Assembly: GCA_040386195.1 (NCBI GenBank)
Contig: JAZKFV010000016.1
Location: 1 to 32,748, forward strand
DNA: 32,748 bases
Direction of reading: 5' to 3'
DNA from: JAJTCH01 sp040386195
GTDB taxonomy: Bacteria; Pseudomonadota; Alphaproteobacteria; Rickettsiales; UBA1997
Made by a program: the position numbers and the translations under genes. Shown here one piece after another: positions 8,801 to 14,966 of the stretch. Every line of letters begins with the position of its first letter. Within the stretch, counting starts at the first letter, position 1. The notes below the pieces were generated by a model. That model was given only the letters and a program-made list of their open reading frames with translations, was not told the origin of the DNA and did no database searches.

Positions 8801-10670
8801 CGGAGATGTTTTTGGCAACGGAATGTTATTATCTAATCACATCAAGCTAGTTGCCGCCTTTAACCATTTGCACATCTTTATTGATCCCAATCCAGACACT
8901 TCACTCTCATTTAAAGAGCGAGAAAGAATGTTTAATCTGCCCAGATCAAGCTGGTCTGATTATGACAAGTCAAAAATTTCCCAAGGTGGTGGAATTTTTG
9001 AAAGAAGTGCCAAAACCATTACTTTATCAACCCAGGCAAAACAAGCTTTGGCAATTGATAAAGATGAATTAACTCCTAATGAATTAATATCTTTAATCTT
9101 AAAAGCGCCAGTCGATTTATTGTGGAATGGCGGAATTGGCACTTATGTTAAAGCCAGCGACGAAACTCACTTAGATGTTGGCGATCGAGTCAATGACGCT
9201 TTGCGCATTAATGGCGCTGATTTAAAATGTAAAGTTGTTGGTGAAGGCGGCAATTTAGGCTTTACCCAAAAAGGTCGTATTGAAGCTTCTTTAAATGGCG
9301 TCAGAATGAACACTGATGCAATGGATAACTCAGCTGGTGTTGATTGTTCGGATCACGAAGTCAACATCAAAATTGCTATGACTGCCGCAATGAAAGCCGG
9401 CAAAATTTCATTAGAGGAAAGAAATAAAATTCTTGAACAAATGACTGATGAAGTTTCTGAATTGGTCTTGGCGGATAATAAAAACCAAACTGGCGCAATT
9501 TCAACTTCATATTCTCAAGGCTATTTAAATCTAGGCAATCAAGCACATTTTTTAAATAGTTTAGAAAAATCCGGCGCATTAAATCGTGCAGTTGAGTTTT
9601 TGCCAACCAATAAAGAGATTGCCAAAAGACAAGGTGATAAAGTTGGAATGACGCGTCCGGAATTGTGCGTGATGTTGGCTTATAGTAAAATGGATTTATA
9701 TCCGCAAATTCTTGCTTCTAATTTAGTCACCGACCCATATTTAGCGCCAGATTTATTCAGCTATTTTCCTAAATTATTACAAGAAAAATTCCCTGATGAA
9801 ATCAAAAATCATCAGCTGCGCTCAGAAATAATTGCCACCAGCCTTACTAATTCAATAGTCAATAAAGCGGGAATAACTTTTGTTAATCAAATTGCCAGCG
9901 ATACCGGTTTCTTGCCGGTTGATGTTGTGCGTTGTTTTGTTGTGGTTTGTGATTCTTTTGGTCTTGATGAAATCTGGAATGAAATTGATCAACTCAGCGG
10001 CAAAGTTCCTTCCGCCATTCAAGCGCAAATGTTTTTCACTATTAACAAACTTTTAGAAAGAGGAGTGGTTTGGTTATTGCGTCATCAACAAAAAATTACC
10101 ATCTCAACTGCCATTATAAAATATGGCGCCATCATTAAACAACTTTATGAAATTCTTGATGATATTTTGGCGAGCGCTTCTCAAGATTCATTTAACAAAA
10201 AAATTAAACGTTATACTGACGCTAATGTTCCGGTCGATTTATCAAGAAAAATTGCTGCTATGGATCCTTTAGCCTCAGCCTTTGATATTGCTGAAATTGC
10301 CAGCCAATCTGATTTAAATATCAAAATTATCGCCTGCATTTATTTTGAAGTAGGAACTAGATTTGATTTAAAATGGCTGAGAAGTAAAGTTGCCGGCAGT
10401 AATGTTGATAGCTATTGGCAAAAACTATCCTTAAAAACTATTTTGGAAGATTTGTATAAATATCAAATGAAAATTGCTAAACATGTGGTTGATTTTAACT
10501 GTATTAATAAAGATTCCTGCCCAATTGCAAAATCATTAGATTACTGGATAAAACATCATGGTTTTATGGTGCAAAGATATGACGGCTTTGTCTCCGAGTT
10601 AAAAGAGCAAGTTAATCCGGATTTATCAATGTTTGTCGTTGCTTTAAATCGAGTAAGAGCATTAATTTAA
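5850..10670 (+). CDS. gdhB: NAD-specific glutamate dehydrogenase, large (about 180 kDa) class
   Basis: Catalyses NAD-dependent oxidative deamination of glutamate to 2-oxoglutarate and ammonium, feeding the TCA cycle. At 1,606 residues it matches the L180 class found in alphaproteobacteria and others. The long N-terminal part (about 1-700) carries the class-specific regulatory region (for example VGYTVIDILNDDMPFLVDSV near residue 90). The catalytic core begins near residue 800 with RGGKVARGGLRWSDRHDDFRTE, continues with VPVGSKGGFVVKK (about 841-853, containing the glycine-flanked lysine) and VVAADKGTATFSDIAN, and the NAD-binding region contains GIGDLSGDVFGNGM (about 981). No break or frameshift is visible. 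In Rickettsiales-like bacteria, glutamate taken up from the surroundings is a main carbon and energy source, so this gene is likely central to metabolism. It lies between infC and a tRNA-Leu gene. Confidence 0.96.
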   Translation: MQEMQAITNQVLQFAAKNQKTSDPLLAEYIKIFFSGSVGKDFAEYKIAELFSLASANFEFFSQKPADNFKVKIYNPTKEREGFEVGYTVIDILNDDMPFLVDSVVMQFDNRGIEIKNIIHPILTTKRSKDGKIISFFKEHDQANESVMQLHLAKISEEEISELETRLKEVLHTVKMAVSDWSAMIDLAKKSSQNLHSQSVNISSSKNANNVNFDVAEAVHFIDWTIDNKFIFLGAIEFDIEVKNGEFSYTEVANSRLGTYKSNYAITKPTIVNVSSGEIEDVVKNPYLVEILKSRYKSQIHRNSNAERIRIQKFDNNGKVIGEYRFIGLFTSSVYYQNPKAIPIVRKKIEQVITNSGYSKNSSNFKDLLSTLESYPRDELFQIEQDDLLRIAVGIVAISGRSLVRMFVRNDKFFRFVSCLVFIPRDNFNTSLREKIQNLIANSYKGEISDVFVQIADSNLTRLHLVVRTDKGIPEIDNDVLEQKLIKLCRLWNDEFKDEVTANFSSQEAKKTIDLYHNAFSVSYTNRFDSNDAVIDIKHINASLASGNITCDLYQTKEVAKDVVELKLYSPEKKLLLSNIMPILDSFGFNVVLEHTYSVSPKKKKDVWIHYFNLNLSSACDKLTDEIKKNFIETISKIWSEETRIGHLNRLVVASDLDWRQIYLLRAYSKYLYQIGLRYSQNHLSDVLVKYRDLTKLLVELFETKFDPEFEGDRAKSISNISSKIKDGLSKVSDIAEDAVIRKFFNIIDSTLRTNFYQKTVDGKNKDYLSFKLNSAKILDMPLPVMYAEIFVYAVKVEGVHLRGGKVARGGLRWSDRHDDFRTEVLGLVKAQMTKNAVIVPVGSKGGFVVKKSTEGLTREQILENGIDAYKTFLRGLLDLTDNVIDGKIVNPQNVIRYDDNDPYLVVAADKGTATFSDIANGISAEYNLWLGDAFASGGSVGYDHKKMGITAKGGWVAVKRHFAEIGTDIQNQDFTCAGIGDLSGDVFGNGMLLSNHIKLVAAFNHLHIFIDPNPDTSLSFKERERMFNLPRSSWSDYDKSKISQGGGIFERSAKTITLSTQAKQALAIDKDELTPNELISLILKAPVDLLWNGGIGTYVKASDETHLDVGDRVNDALRINGADLKCKVVGEGGNLGFTQKGRIEASLNGVRMNTDAMDNSAGVDCSDHEVNIKIAMTAAMKAGKISLEERNKILEQMTDEVSELVLADNKNQTGAISTSYSQGYLNLGNQAHFLNSLEKSGALNRAVEFLPTNKEIAKRQGDKVGMTRPELCVMLAYSKMDLYPQILASNLVTDPYLAPDLFSYFPKLLQEKFPDEIKNHQLRSEIIATSLTNSIVNKAGITFVNQIASDTGFLPVDVVRCFVVVCDSFGLDEIWNEIDQLSGKVPSAIQAQMFFTINKLLERGVVWLLRHQQKITISTAIIKYGAIIKQLYEILDDILASASQDSFNKKIKRYTDANVPVDLSRKIAAMDPLASAFDIAEIASQSDLNIKIIACIYFEVGTRFDLKWLRSKVAGSNVDSYWQKLSLKTILEDLYKYQMKIAKHVVDFNCINKDSCPIAKSLDYWIKHHGFMVQRYDGFVSELKEQVNPDLSMFVVALNRVRALI

Positions 10671-10679
10671 TTTACCTTT

Positions 10680-10766
10680 GCGGTCGTGGCGGAGTTGGTA
10701 GACGCGCAGCGTTGAGGTCGCTGTTCTGTTAAAAGAGTGGAAGTTCGAATCTTCTCGACCGCACCA
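10680..10766 (+). tRNA. tRNA-Leu (anticodon GAG)
   Basis: An 87-base gene that folds as a class II tRNA. The acceptor stem GCGGTCG pairs with CGACCGC, the discriminator is A, and the 3' CCA is encoded. The D arm is GCG/CGC, and the anticodon stem CAGCG/CGCTG encloses loop TTGAGGT, with GAG at 10714-10716. A long variable arm (TTCT...AAGA) precedes a T arm with the TTCGAAT loop. The long variable arm and anticodon identify leucine, decoding CUC/CUU. It lies 9 bp after gdhB and 35 bp before pntAA, and may be co-transcribed with them. Confidence 0.97.
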
Positions 10767-10801
10767 AAATTTATTACCTATAATTAATTCACAAATCACA
10801 A

Positions 10802-11890
10802 ATGAAGATTCTCGCTTTAAAAGAAACTGCTGATAATGAAAAAAGAGTTGCGGTTACGCCGGATTTAATTTCTAAATATAATAAATTTGGTTACGAAGTT
10901 CTGATCGAAACTGGCGCTGGAATAGGCTCAAATGTGAGTGATGAGGATTATAAAAATGCCGGAGCAACCATTATTGATGACATCACTAAAATTATTGCTG
11001 ATGTTGATATAATTTTAAAAGTTCAAGCGCCAAATGAATCAGAAATAAAACAATTATCTAGCTGCAAAAAAAATGTTGTTTTGGTGGGAATGCTTAATCC
11101 CTATCAAGATAAAAATAAATCCTATCAAAATTTAGCAATTCAAGCTTTTGCTGCCGAACTTTTTCCACGCATCACCAGAGCGCAATCGATGGATGTTTTA
11201 TCTTCACAAAGTAATTTGGTTGGTTATCGCGCAGTGATCGATGCGGTTGCTGAACTTGATATTGCTGTGCCAATGATGATGACTGCTGCCGGAACTATCA
11301 CTCCTGCTAAAATTATGATTTTGGGCGCCGGCGTTGCTGGCTTACAAGCAATTGCTACCGCCAAAAGATTAGGCGCAGTTGTAACTGCTTTTGATGTTAG
11401 AGCGGCCGCTAAAGAACAAGTTCAATCGCTTGGTGCAAAATTTATTGAAGTGCCGGCTGATGAAGATGGGCAAACCAAAGCTGGCTATGCCAAAGAAATG
11501 TCGGAAGAATATAAGAGGAAACAAGAGCAAGTAATTTTTGATAATATTATCAAACAAGATGTGGTCATTGCCACCGCTTTGATTCCGGGAAAACCAGCTC
11601 CAAAATTAATCAGCGAAGCAATGGTTAAAGCAATGAAATCAGGCGCTATAATTGTTGATATTGCGGCGGTGAATGGTGGAAATTGTGAATTAACTAAAAG
11701 TGGAGAAGTGATTGAAAAATTTGGCGTTAAAATTATCGGCTATGATAATTTTCCTAGTCGCATTGCCAAAGATGCTTCCAAACTTTACGCCAAAAATCTT
11801 TATAATTTTGTTGAATTAATTACCGATAAAGAAGAAAGAAAAATTAATATCAATTTAGAAGACGAAATTATTAAAGCGGCATTGATATAA
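10802..11890 (+). CDS. pntAA: NAD(P) transhydrogenase subunit alpha, part 1 (soluble domain I)
   Basis: The NAD(H)-binding domain I of the proton-translocating transhydrogenase, which passes hydride between NADH and NADP+ and supplies NADPH. The 362 residues start with the PntA/alanine dehydrogenase-type ETADNEKRVAVTPDLISKY and contain AELFPRITRAQSMDVLSSQ. The Rossmann region (ILGAGVAGLQAIATAKRLGA) is followed by AFDVRAAAKEQVQSLGAKF, which matches PntA rather than alanine dehydrogenase. The protein stops after NINLEDEIIKAALI and has no membrane segments, so this is the split form in which the membrane part (PntAB) is a separate gene. Neither pntAB nor pntB follows here, so the partners must lie elsewhere. 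It is 12 bp upstream of a DUF2610-type gene and is probably cotranscribed with it, ddl and ftsQ. Confidence 0.92.
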   Translation: MKILALKETADNEKRVAVTPDLISKYNKFGYEVLIETGAGIGSNVSDEDYKNAGATIIDDITKIIADVDIILKVQAPNESEIKQLSSCKKNVVLVGMLNPYQDKNKSYQNLAIQAFAAELFPRITRAQSMDVLSSQSNLVGYRAVIDAVAELDIAVPMMMTAAGTITPAKIMILGAGVAGLQAIATAKRLGAVVTAFDVRAAAKEQVQSLGAKFIEVPADEDGQTKAGYAKEMSEEYKRKQEQVIFDNIIKQDVVIATALIPGKPAPKLISEAMVKAMKSGAIIVDIAAVNGGNCELTKSGEVIEKFGVKIIGYDNFPSRIAKDASKLYAKNLYNFVELITDKEERKININLEDEIIKAALI

Positions 11891-11902
11891 TCATTAAAAT
11901 TT

Positions 11903-12193
11903 ATGGTCAAAAAATTTAGCTATCTTTGTGATTTTGGTGGCAAAAAACACCCTGTAACTTTCTACATTGGTGATGCCGCAAAAGGTAATCATCCAATTGG
12001 TTTTCAAAGTAACTGGCTTGCCAAAGAGCGTGGCGGCTCGGTTCCCAAAGATTTAATGGATTCTTTGATGAGATTAAAAGAAATTTCTGATGCGCAAAAA
12101 GTTTCTTTTGAAGATCTTTGTGAATATGTCATTAACGAAATTCAACTTTCCCAAAATCCATCCAAAACTCCAATCGAAGAAAAACCTCAATGA
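11903..12193 (+). CDS. Small conserved protein, probably DUF2610 family
   Basis: A 96-residue soluble protein without a signal peptide or membrane segment. It begins KKFSYLCDFGGKKHPVTFYI and continues with HPIGFQSNWLAKERGGSVP and a helical ISDAQKVSFEDLCEYVI. This matches what I recall of the DUF2610 family, conserved in Rickettsiales and other proteobacteria, whose function is unknown. The family name is from memory and is less certain than the gene itself. The stop overlaps the ddl start in an ATGA (12190-12193), a common arrangement for translational coupling. This suggests synthesis together with Ddl, but gives no direct clue to function. Confidence 0.8.
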   Translation: MVKKFSYLCDFGGKKHPVTFYIGDAAKGNHPIGFQSNWLAKERGGSVPKDLMDSLMRLKEISDAQKVSFEDLCEYVINEIQLSQNPSKTPIEEKPQ

Positions 12194-13119
12194 CAAAACA
12201 ACATATAGCCGTTTTGATGGGCGGCTGGAATTCTGAACGAGAAGTTTCACTTAGAAGTGGCGAGGCGGCTTATAACGCTTTGCTGGAGCTTGGTTACCGA
12301 GCAACTAAAATTGATTTTGATCGCAATATTGTTGCGCGGTTGGCTGAGGTGAAGCCGGATATTGTTTTTAACGCTCTTCACGGTCGCTACGGCGAAGATG
12401 GTCGCATTCAAGGTTTGCTCGATATTCTCAATATTCCTTACACTCATTCCGGCATTGTTGCTTCGGCAATTTCAATGGATAAGGTTTTGACTGATAAAAT
12501 TTGTTCAACAGTTGGAATTAAATCTCCTGATTTTGCTTTGATTAAAAAAGGCGACAATGAAAATAATAAAAAAATTCTCTTTGAAACAATCGGCAAACCT
12601 TTTGTGATCAAGCCAATCAATGAAGGATCAAGTGTTGGTGTGCAGGTGATTTTGGAAAATGCACCTTTTAATTTAGATAATTTTGACTGGCAATATGGCG
12701 ATGAAATGATGGTTGAAAAATATATTGCCGGACAAGAAGTGCAGGTGGCGATTATGGATAACAAAGCGCTCGGCGCTATTGAAGTTCGTCCAAAACATTT
12801 GTTTTATGATTACGAATGTAAATATACCGCCGGTATGACTGATTACATTATGCCCGCCGAAATTCCCGCCGATAAATATCAAGAACTTTTAGATTTAGCT
12901 TTAAAAGCTCATAAAATAGTTGGCTGCTCAGGAGTTAGTCGGGTTGATTTTATTTTGAACAATAAGAATGGCGGCGATAATCAATTTTATTTTCTTGAAA
13001 TCAACACCCATCCTGGTTTCACCGCCACATCCTTAGTTCCTAAAATTGCTAAATATCAAGGAATTTCTTTTGCTCAAATCGTTGAATATTTAGTCTCTTC
13101 AGCCAAATGCGGAATATAA
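12190..13119 (+). CDS. ddl: D-alanine--D-alanine ligase
   Basis: An ATP-grasp ligase that joins two D-alanines for the peptidoglycan stem peptide. The 309 residues are normal for DdlB-type enzymes. Visible motifs are the N-terminal VLMGGWNSEREVSLRSG (residues 8-24), FNALHGRYGEDGRIQGLLD, SGIVASAISMDK, the ATP-binding KPINEGSSVGVQV near 140, and the C-terminal FLEINTHPGFTATSLVPK holding the metal and D-Ala binding residues. It overlaps the preceding gene by 4 bp and ftsQ by 13 bp, so the group is translated as a unit. An intact ddl argues that the organism makes peptidoglycan. The ddl-ftsQ pair is the usual order in the division/cell-wall cluster. Confidence 0.96.
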   Translation: MTKQHIAVLMGGWNSEREVSLRSGEAAYNALLELGYRATKIDFDRNIVARLAEVKPDIVFNALHGRYGEDGRIQGLLDILNIPYTHSGIVASAISMDKVLTDKICSTVGIKSPDFALIKKGDNENNKKILFETIGKPFVIKPINEGSSVGVQVILENAPFNLDNFDWQYGDEMMVEKYIAGQEVQVAIMDNKALGAIEVRPKHLFYDYECKYTAGMTDYIMPAEIPADKYQELLDLALKAHKIVGCSGVSRVDFILNNKNGGDNQFYFLEINTHPGFTATSLVPKIAKYQGISFAQIVEYLVSSAKCGI

Positions 13120-13982
13120 GAATTAATAAAATCAAAGCTTTTATAATCAGCCGCCCAGCAATTCGTTTTGCGCGGCTGTTTTTTTATAATCAAATTTTTC
13201 CTTATTTTAAATATTCTTTTTATTTTTTCGTTGTTTTGGCGGCAATGATTTTAATTTATTTGGCAATTTTTAAAAAATCACAATTAGAACAAATTAAAGA
13301 ACGAACAATTCGCTATAGCTATAAAATCATCAATTTTGGACATAGCTATAATAAAATTAAAATTAGCGGTAATGAAAAAACCAGCTACGAACAAATTGCT
13401 AAACTTGCCAGAGCTCATCTTGCTGCAGATGACGATATTAACAACCAAGAAATGATCGAATCATTAAAAAGTGAAATTGAAAAACTGCCTTGGGTTGATG
13501 AGGTGGTGATCAGCGTTAGCTTGCAAGATAGTTTAAATATTCACATCAAAGAGCATCAGCCTTTTGCAATCTGGGAAGATAGTCAAAAATATATCGTCAG
13601 CAAAACCGGCAAAATTATCGCCGTAGATAATCTGGAAGATTTTGGCAGCTTAATTATTCTCACTGGCAACAATGCTTATAAAAATGTTAAATCTCTTTTT
13701 AATATTTTAGCGATTGATCCTGAAGTCAGTAAAAATATTTATTCCGCAACTTGGGTTGGCGGCCGAAGATGGGATGTGCGCTTTGAAAATGGTTTGTTGG
13801 TAAAATTGCCCAGCAGCAATAGCGACAATGATATGAGCTATGCTTGGGATAGTTTGATCAAAATTTATAATATGCCCGGAGCTTTGCTTGGGCTCAAAGC
13901 GGTTGATTTAAGAATTGCCAAAAAAATTTATTTGGAATATGATGACCGCACTACCAAAGAATTGAAATCTTTCTCTAACTAA
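13107..13982 (+). CDS. ftsQ: Cell division protein FtsQ
   Basis: A bitopic inner-membrane divisome protein that links early and late division components (FtsB/FtsL). The 291 residues have a short basic cytoplasmic tail, one membrane helix (SFYFFVVLAAMILIYLAIF, about residues 37-55) and a periplasmic POTRA domain (about 75-145: IKISGNEKTSYEQIAKLAR, LPWVDEVVISVSLQDSLNI). The FtsQ-type beta domain follows (HQPFAIWEDSQKYIVSKTG to DLRIAKKIYLEYDDR). The start at 13107 overlaps the end of ddl by 13 bp. FtsA and FtsZ, which commonly follow ftsQ, are absent here; purS follows 12 bp downstream, so the cluster has been broken up. Confidence 0.92.
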   Translation: MRNIRINKIKAFIISRPAIRFARLFFYNQIFPYFKYSFYFFVVLAAMILIYLAIFKKSQLEQIKERTIRYSYKIINFGHSYNKIKISGNEKTSYEQIAKLARAHLAADDDINNQEMIESLKSEIEKLPWVDEVVISVSLQDSLNIHIKEHQPFAIWEDSQKYIVSKTGKIIAVDNLEDFGSLIILTGNNAYKNVKSLFNILAIDPEVSKNIYSATWVGGRRWDVRFENGLLVKLPSSNSDNDMSYAWDSLIKIYNMPGALLGLKAVDLRIAKKIYLEYDDRTTKELKSFSN

Positions 13983-13994
13983 AACTAATTAAAA

Positions 13995-14240
13995 ATGCGA
14001 ATCAGAATTAACATCAGCTTGAAAAAAGGTGTACTTGATACTCAAGGCAAAGCAATTGAAAATGCTTTGAATAAAAATTTAGGCTTTCCCCAAATCTCCG
14101 GCGTGAGACAAGGCAAGCAACTAGAAATGGAAATTGCTGAGACTGATATGAATAAAGTTGGGCAAATTGTTGATGAAATTTGTGATAAACTTTTAGTTAA
14201 TAAAATCATCGAAAACTATTCTTTTGAGGTAATAAAATAA
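13995..14240 (+). CDS. purS: Phosphoribosylformylglycinamidine synthase subunit PurS
   Basis: The small structural subunit of the three-part FGAM synthase (PurS, PurQ, PurL), step four of de novo purine synthesis. The 81-residue protein has the expected size and the pattern INISLKKGVLDTQGKAIENAL, then GVRQGKQLEMEI, then a C-terminal VDEICDKLLVNKIIENYSFEV. It lies 12 bp after ftsQ and one base before purQ. The pairing with purQ makes the assignment secure despite its size. The partner purL is not in this window. Confidence 0.94.
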   Translation: MRIRINISLKKGVLDTQGKAIENALNKNLGFPQISGVRQGKQLEMEIAETDMNKVGQIVDEICDKLLVNKIIENYSFEVIK

Positions 14241-14241
14241 T

Positions 14242-14928
14242 ATGCGCGCAGCAGTTATAGTTTTTCCAGGTTCTAATTGTGATCGCGATGCGGTAAGTGC
14301 ATTAGAAAAAGTTGGAAGTAAAATTGAAAAAGTTTGGCATCAGGAAACTTCACTGCCGAATGATTTAGATTTAATCATTGTTCCGGGTGGTTTTTCTTAT
14401 GGTGATTATTTGCGCAGCGGCGCGATGGCTGCCATTTCGCCGGTGATGAATGAAATTAAAAAAGCGGCAACGCAAGGTGTGAATGTTTTGGGAATTTGCA
14501 ACGGCTTTCAAATTCTAACTGAAGCTGGGTTATTAGACGGAGTTTTGCTGCAAAATAAAGGTGGAAAATTCATTTGCAAAACTGTCAATTTGCGGGTTGA
14601 AAATAATCAAAGCAACTTCACATCTTCTTATCAAAACAGCCAAGTAATCCAAGTTCCTATCGCTCATATGGACGGCAATTATTTTGCTGATGCTGACACT
14701 TTAAAATCACTTGAAGATAATAACCAAATTGCTTTTCGCTATTGCAATGAATCTGGGCAAGTTGGCGATTTATCAACTCCTAACGGCGCAATTAATAACA
14801 TTGCCGGCATTTTCAACAAATCCAAAAATATTTTAGGAATGATGCCACATCCAGAAAGAGCGATTGATCCGCAAACTGGCTTGGTTGATGGTTTAAAAAT
14901 GTTTGAGGGGCTAATAAATAAATTCTAA
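14242..14928 (+). CDS. purQ: Phosphoribosylformylglycinamidine synthase subunit PurQ
   Basis: The class I glutamine amidotransferase subunit, which supplies ammonia to PurL in purine synthesis. The 228 residues contain the oxyanion region VPGGFSYGDYLRSGA, the nucleophile elbow LGICNGFQIL (Cys86), and the catalytic His-Glu pair in MMPHPERA (His203, Glu205). FPGSNCDRDAV near the N-terminus is typical of PurQ. The length is normal and all catalytic residues are present. It starts one base after the purS stop, with a GAGG about 12 bases upstream of the ATG. De novo purine synthesis is lost in Rickettsia but kept in several other Rickettsiales, which helps place the organism. Confidence 0.97.
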   Translation: MRAAVIVFPGSNCDRDAVSALEKVGSKIEKVWHQETSLPNDLDLIIVPGGFSYGDYLRSGAMAAISPVMNEIKKAATQGVNVLGICNGFQILTEAGLLDGVLLQNKGGKFICKTVNLRVENNQSNFTSSYQNSQVIQVPIAHMDGNYFADADTLKSLEDNNQIAFRYCNESGQVGDLSTPNGAINNIAGIFNKSKNILGMMPHPERAIDPQTGLVDGLKMFEGLINKF

Positions 14929-14966
14929 AACCTGAGTAAATTTTTTTAATTCACCACATTAAAATT

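Noticed and set aside
10802..11890. Alanine dehydrogenase as an alternative identity
   Set aside because: ITRAQSMDVLSSQ and AKEQVQSLGAKF match PntA domain I, and the C-terminal NINLEDEIIKAAL is PntA-like.
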